Origin: Hirsutella rhossiliensis
Lineage: Eukaryota > Ascomycota > Sordariomycetes > Hypocreales > Ophiocordycipitaceae
Direction of reading: 5' to 3'
Assembly (NCBI RefSeq): GCF_020360975.1
Contig: NW_025408705.1
Location: forward strand, 1 to 24,281
Length of the DNA: 24,281 nucleotides
This document shows positions 20,560 through 24,281 of this stretch, in pieces. The notes under the pieces are model-generated. The model had not been told where the DNA came from and made no database searches. It saw nothing but the letters and a program-made list of their open reading frames with translations. Position numbers and translations under genes: made by a program. How positions within the stretch are numbered: the stretch's first letter is position 1; each line of letters starts with the position of its first letter.

Positions 20560-21654
20560 ATGTTTCTATCGCATAAGGAGTGCGCCGCCCTCGACCTTGC
20601 CGTAAAGTTACGTGCAGAGAAAATCACTACCGCCGGACGACCGTTTGAAGCCTCTGATGACCTCGAAATCACGAACCTGCTAGGCGCAGGCGTCATCGTG
20701 CCCGAACGATACGATATGAATAAGCATGGAAAACACAGGCTATTCAAGTCACGAATGGTCCGGGAGGTCAAAGGCAAGAACACTGCTACACCGTACGAGA
20801 AGTCTCGTCTTGTGGTACAAGGATATGGTGACGACGAGAAGCGTGAGATCCTCACGCAGGCTCCAACAATCTCCCGTCCTGCCCAGCGGGTAGTACTCGC
20901 TCTTTCCCCTTTCCTTTGCTCTTTGAAGATGTCTCTTGCTATCCGAGACATTACGATGGCCTATACGCAGGCATCGACCACTTTGAATCGCACTATCCTC
21001 ATCTCTTTGCCACGAATTAAAGAGATACCCAGGGGAACCATCCTTCGTGTGGTCAAGCCATTGTACGGAATCGCTGAAGCAGGCGCTCATTGGTTCAATA
21101 CGTATCATGAGCATCACCGCATCAAGCTACAGATGGAGCCGTCAACGTTTGATCCATGTTTAATGATAACGACCGCAGAGATCAACGTCACGACCGCAGA
21201 GACCAACGCGGATACCGCACTTCAGGTTAATGCCTTCGGCGTTGCCGCGCTTCAGACTGATGATACGTTATTGGTAGGCACAACAACATTCCTGCAACGT
21301 GAAGACCGCGAGCTATGCTTCCAAGCCAAGCCAAAGACCCTACGAGAAGGCGATACCTGTGATTTCAACGGCAGCCTCATTGCTCTAGAGAAGGGCTATC
21401 TTCTAGTCATGCAGAAAGGTCAGGTCAACAACCTCAAAATTATCGATCTATCCACGGAAGATCGGGCCCAACGATACGTGGAACAACGTGCCCGTGGCGC
21501 CTATATAGCCTCAATTTGTCAACCAGAGGCTAGCTTCGATTATTCAATCGCGGCACAATCACAAGATCCAACCGCGGAGGATTTTCAGGCGTTGAATAAA
21601 CGGATCCAATGGCAGATCGACAATCCACAAAGAGCCTTCGATTCGTCCCAATAG
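20560..21654 (+). CDS. Young copia reverse transcriptase, intact segment
   Basis: The longest real open stretch of the element: 364 codons from the ATG at 20560 (MFLSHKECAALDL). It carries FKSRMVREVKGKNTATPYE and SRLVVQGYGDD, motif A RDITMAYTQ with Asp at 20947-20949 (residue 130), a LYGIAEAGAHWF segment, and motif C QTDDTL with the Asp pair at 21259-21264. QTDD in place of YVDD is known in fungal copia families. A duplicated seven-codon unit sits just before motif C. The ATG is probably internal to the polyprotein, because the linker precedes it in another frame. A frame change near 21640 separates it from RNase H. All three catalytic Asp are present, so this domain alone could be functional. 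Confidence 0.9.
   Translation: MFLSHKECAALDLAVKLRAEKITTAGRPFEASDDLEITNLLGAGVIVPERYDMNKHGKHRLFKSRMVREVKGKNTATPYEKSRLVVQGYGDDEKREILTQAPTISRPAQRVVLALSPFLCSLKMSLAIRDITMAYTQASTTLNRTILISLPRIKEIPRGTILRVVKPLYGIAEAGAHWFNTYHEHHRIKLQMEPSTFDPCLMITTAEINVTTAETNADTALQVNAFGVAALQTDDTLLVGTTTFLQREDRELCFQAKPKTLREGDTCDFNGSLIALEKGYLLVMQKGQVNNLKIIDLSTEDRAQRYVEQRARGAYIASICQPEASFDYSIAAQSQDPTAEDFQALNKRIQWQIDNPQRAFDSSQ
21169..21210 (+). repeat. 21-bp tandem duplication inside RT
   Basis: Units 21169-21189 and 21190-21210 differ at three positions and encode TTAEINV and TTAETNA. The duplication keeps the frame and lies about 16 codons before motif C. Confidence 0.9.
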
Positions 21655-22149
21655 GTCTAGAAGCAGCAAAGGTCTTCGTCTTCACAGACGGATCATTCGC
21701 CAACAACAAGGACTTAAGCTCTCAGATCGGATTCGTTATAATCATTGCAACCGAGACTAAGTCAGATGAGTCATTCACGATCCACGGAAACCTGATCCAT
21801 TGGAGCTCGACGAAGTGCAAGAGAGTCACCCGCAGCGTCTTGGCTTCTGAGATATATGGATTAGCTTCAGGCTTCGATTTGGCATATGTGGTTGGGGACG
21901 ATCAACCAGATTACAAGCCGCCTTGGATTACCGCAAATCCCGCTCGTTGTGTGTACAGATTCGTACAGCCTGTACGAGTGCCTAGTGAAGCTTGGCACCA
22001 CCACGGAGAAACGTCTGATGATCGATATCATGGCGTTGAGACAGGCCTACGAACAACGCGAAATCACCAACATCCGCTGGATCAACGGAGCGGATAACCC
22101 GGCCGATGCAATGACGAAGCTATCTCCAAACGGGGCCTTGATTCGTTAA
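21609..22149 (+). pseudogene. Young copia RNase H, one internal frame change
   Basis: The first part, in the frame of 21609-22097, has VFVFTDGSFANN with Asp at 21687-21689 and ASEIYGLASGFD with Glu at 21849-21851. Near 21890 the path shifts to the frame of 21886-22149, with VVCTDSYSLYECL (Asp at 21958-21960) and NPADAMTK (Asp at 22105-22107), ending at TAA 22147-22149. These are the four acidic residues of a copia RNase H. It would remove the RNA template during cDNA synthesis. The first codons, MADRQSTKS, are probably not real protein; the RT frame should lead in directly. Confidence 0.85.
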
Positions 22150-22331
22150 CGACAACGAGATCACGATCCGGCTCGAAGGCTGGGTTCAAAGGAAGGAAGA
22201 TATGACCGCATGATTGACGATTTTGATTTAAGCTTGCTATCGATTGTTCCTTTGTGTTGAGATACCCGTTTTTACATGTTGTTTGGGTGTTACGTTTAGT
22301 GCGTTTTGTTCGATTCTTAAAGAGATGCCAG
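22150..22331 (+). other. 3' untranslated region of the young copia
   Basis: 182 bases between the RNase H stop and the right LTR. A purine-rich tract at 22188-22200 (aaaggaaggaaga) and a weaker one at 22319-22327 abutting the LTR are candidates for the polypurine tract; the first is too far from the LTR for the usual position. No coding sequence. Confidence 0.6.
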
Positions 22332-22517
22332 TGTCTGATCATTTGTACGATAGAGCGCACATCGCAGGAGGGTATCACGTGCGTCAGCGAGAACAACGTT
22401 TACCCGACACGCGCACAACCTATCAAACCTCACAGCATGGTCTAGATAGCGAAGAATAACAAGAACAACACGATCATCGATCAAAGACCCAACTGAGCCT
22501 CAGTTAGCCTATCCACA
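22332..22517 (+). repeat. Right (3') LTR, 186 bp
   Basis: Matches the left LTR base for base except near 22388-22390, where one base is absent and one substituted. It should supply the transcript 3' end. The short open frames that overlap it are incidental. Confidence 0.95.
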
Positions 22518-22522
22518 GTTAT
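22518..22522. repeat. 5-bp target-site duplication (gttat), right
   Basis: Exact match to 16787-16791; RIP-type sequence resumes immediately after it. Confidence 0.95.
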
Positions 22523-23372
22523 ATTATTTAGGTAGGCTTCATATATAACTATTAGGTCTACTAAGTATAACTATAGCCTTTATACTTACTCTCTCTCTCC
22601 TTAATAAATACTATATACTTGTAGTACTAGTATTATATATAAATTATAGAAATTTCTATTCTCTAAGGTTTATAAAGGATTTCCTTTTCTTTTACTTTAT
22701 ATATAAGGTCTTTAATTTAAAAGGAATTTAAAGGTCCTATTTACCTATTATTAAATATAGCTTTTTTAAGGATATTTAAAGAGATATATACCTTTACTTT
22801 TTCTTTAGAGCTTTTATAACTTCTAAGGGTAAGAGGAGGAATAAAAAAATCGATTTCCGGTTCTTTATCTATTTAATTATCGATTTCTATTTTTTCTACT
22901 TTCGATATATATAGAGAAGAGGGTTTTTTCTTCTTCTTATCGACGTAAGAGTCTAATTTAATAGGATTTCCTTCTATAGAAGGTTTTCTAGGAAATCCCT
23001 TACCGAAGTATTAAAAAGCTCCTTTATAAATAGGTAATTTAAGGTAAAGGAAATAAGGTTATATAGGTTTTTTAACCTATCTTACGCCTCTTTAATACTT
23101 ATTATATACTTAATTTAGGTTAAAGGACTATCTTTAATATAAAGAAAAATTAAAGTAAGTGCTTCTTTTATCTTTAAGTAATTTTCTTACTATATAGTAG
23201 TAGAAAGCTTCTCCTTAACTAAAAGAGCCTATATTTAAATAGCCTAGAAGGTATAGTTAGAACTACCCTTAAGTTTAGTAAATTTAAACTTATCCTAGAG
23301 CTTATTTTAGAAATTCGAGGTCGTATAGCTTATATTAGAATTTCGAAGATTTTTCGAGTTATTACCTAACAT
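22523..23372 (-). pseudogene. Older copia, gag start (minus strand)
   Basis: A minus-strand ATG at 23370-23372 opens MLGNNSKNLRNSNISYTTS, followed by KFTKLKGSSNYTF, like the conserved L-x-G-x-NY-x-x-W region of copia Gag (the Trp codon now a RIP stop), and ALLVKEKLSTTI. A helical stretch follows (DSPLT...IKEAQDRLKNLYNL). Beyond about residue 150 I can no longer match it to gag, and it becomes Lys/Arg/Ile-rich. The young copia interrupts the region at 22522. Together with the integrase pieces at 13974-14870 and 6500-7211 it is read as one older minus-strand copia, an inference from shared strand, order and family. Confidence 0.6.
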
Positions 23373-24156
23373 AGAAGCTGGCTTATAACCTATAAAAAGG
23401 TAAGAGTAATAAGCGTAGAATCGGGTTATTAATAACGTTACCGGAAAGATCGGTCGAAGGAGTATAGGGTAGGATTTTATCCGGAATTTAGAACGAGTAT
23501 ATAAGGGGCTAAATAATATATTAAAAGAATAGCGTTATAAAAGATACTTATAAACTTACTTATTCTATCTACTACTGCTAGGGAAATCCTTTGTCTTTTA
23601 TAGACTATTGCTCGCCTACTAATAGACTAATTAGTTAGCTTTCTAGTATATTTTATAGTACTTAAAAAGCTCTATCTATAGTATATCTTCCTAACTTAGT
23701 AGGTAGTCTAATTATAGCGTAATAGTTAACGTAAGACTATAGGTTCTAGTATAAGTAGTAGATTTAACTAGAATATTCTATGCCCTACCTTTTCTTATAT
23801 CGCGGATATCTTCGGAACCGCTAGGCTAAAATAGGCAATAAGGTATCCGTTCTACTCGTAATTAACTTATATATTTTATATATATTTTTATTTATAAGGA
23901 TAGGCTTATCCTAACCCGCTTTTCCTAAAGGAAGGTATAGATATCTAGTAAAGGTCTTTATCTTTAAGGGTTATTCCCTTAGACTATATTATAAAGCCTC
24001 TTTTTACTAGCTTACTTTATAAGGCCTCCCTATACCTATTATTTCTTTATAATAGTAAAATTAAAATATAAGGGTATATTCTTATATATACTATACTCTT
24101 ATATTAGCTATAAAGTTATATTAATATATACTATTTAGTTATACTATCTCTAGCGG
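23373..24156. other. RIP-altered region, possible 5' LTR/leader of older copia
   Basis: It lies just upstream, on the minus strand, of the older copia gag start, so its leader and 5' LTR are expected here. I found no repeat of it elsewhere in the window and no gene. It ends where the second LINE copy begins. Confidence 0.4.
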
Positions 24157-24281
24157 AAAAAAAAAAACTTCTCGCGAAACCGATATACGCCCGTAGCGGG
24201 TACGTATTGCGACTAAAACACTAACTAATACTAGGAATTAATTTAGTAGCATTAATTACCCTTAGTAACGATACTACGCTG
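24157..24281 (+). mobile_element. 5' end of a second LINE copy, cut by window edge
   Basis: Gap-free match to 7228-7351 (105 of 124 positions, 16 of 19 differences being transitions), in the same orientation 16.9 kb away. It starts with an 11-base A-run at 24157-24167. A few CpA sites remain (for example in aaaacac and agcatt) where copy 1 has TpA, so this copy was mutated somewhat differently. The body of the element lies beyond the window. Confidence 0.85.

Larger units (their letters stand above)
19380..20560 (+). pseudogene. Young copia integrase, frame-broken, DD35E residues present
   Basis: An HHCC-like zinc segment (FGHPSVHKLH at about 19390, then KFCHF and, in the next frame, CQIKAD at 19491) precedes the core. 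The probable first Asp is in ELIVDVMHL (about 19560-19590), the second Asp in VITHDAGTNF (19736-19738), and the Glu in GKVERYH (19844-19846); 35 residues separate the last two, a textbook DD35E spacing. After the core, LNARNGPNT...LPLGSEVRVFREK and TVELDNGPAKFRSTAV follow in changing frames, then a basic RRRGRPRK patch near 20470-20500. At least four frame changes cross the domain. It would insert element cDNA into the genome. Confidence 0.85.
16792..22517 (+). mobile_element. Recent, non-RIPed Ty1/copia LTR retrotransposon
   Basis: A 5,726-bp element with near-identical 187/186-bp LTRs starting TG and ending CA, a 5-bp target duplication, and internal domains in the order gag, protease, integrase, RT, RNase H (integrase before RT, hence Ty1/copia). 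Base composition is ordinary, with CpA and TpG common, in sharp contrast to the flanks, so it arrived after RIP of the locus or escaped it. Sequence style (C-x2-C-x4-C zinc knuckle followed by a WSTKHP-like segment, QTDD in RT) fits fungal copia families. The coding path changes frame about 15 times and has one in-frame TAA, so as read it is defective. Confidence 0.95.

Noticed and set aside
20355..21117. Long minus-strand open frames opposite the RT (20355-20951, 20749-21117)
   Set aside because: They lie antisense to clear RT coding sequence and show no family motif; they are shadows of it.
17310..22149. RIP as the cause of the young copia damage
   Set aside because: CpA and TpG are normally abundant and the lesions are indels, which RIP does not make.
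22082..22459. Small open frames over the right LTR and 3' region
   Set aside because: They overlap LTR and untranslated sequence, and the LTR part occurs twice; no coding evidence.
22585..22600. CT-rich run as microsatellite or regulatory tract
   Set aside because: Only a few ctct units in AT-rich sequence; too short to interpret.

Overview
The window is transposable-element sequence from what is most likely a filamentous ascomycete (Pezizomycotina). About 18.5 kb (1-16791 and 22518-24281) carries a very strong repeat-induced point mutation (RIP) signature: TpA is extremely common and CpA/TpG almost absent, while CpG, CpC and CpT survive. In 2101-2160 I count 14 TA, 0 CA and 0 TG; in 18361-18420, inside the unmutated element, 3 TA, 3 CA and 5 TG. 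I see no host gene, rRNA, tRNA or CRISPR array.

Layout. (1) 1-1089: RIP-altered, unassigned. (2) About 1090-6340, minus strand: RIP-destroyed Ty3/gypsy chromovirus, with gag, RT, RNase H, integrase and a C-terminal chromodomain still readable. (3) A RIP-destroyed Ty1/copia element, also minus strand, now in three pieces: integrase C-terminus and linker (about 6500-7211), pre-integrase domain and integrase core (13974-14870, followed by an unassigned stretch to 16791), and the gag start (22523-23372). (4) 7212-13973, plus strand: a RIP-destroyed Tad1/I-clade-like LINE inserted into that copia integrase. It is flanked by a 16-bp direct repeat, and the copia reading frame resumes in register when the insert is taken out. 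It has a gag-like ORF1 with zinc knuckles, an ORF2 with endonuclease and RT, and about 2 kb of unexplained GC-richer 3' sequence. (5) 16792-22517, plus strand: a recent, non-RIPed Ty1/copia element with 187/186-bp LTRs and a perfect 5-bp target duplication (gttat). (6) 24157-24281: the 5' end of a second LINE copy.

History. The copia was present first, the LINE landed in it, the locus was saturated by RIP, and the second copia inserted later and kept ordinary composition. The young copia encodes gag (zinc knuckle), protease (DTGA), integrase (DD35E), RT (QTDD) and RNase H in that order, with the key residues present, but its coding path changes frame about 15 times and has one in-frame stop. 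It therefore cannot make a full polyprotein as read. Because the damage is almost all short indels, base-calling or assembly error is a serious alternative to real decay.

I found no convincing new biological system. The strongest observations are the layered insertion history with two target duplications, the sharp RIP boundary, the indel-biased damage in a young element, and an unidentified open stretch in the LINE 3' region.
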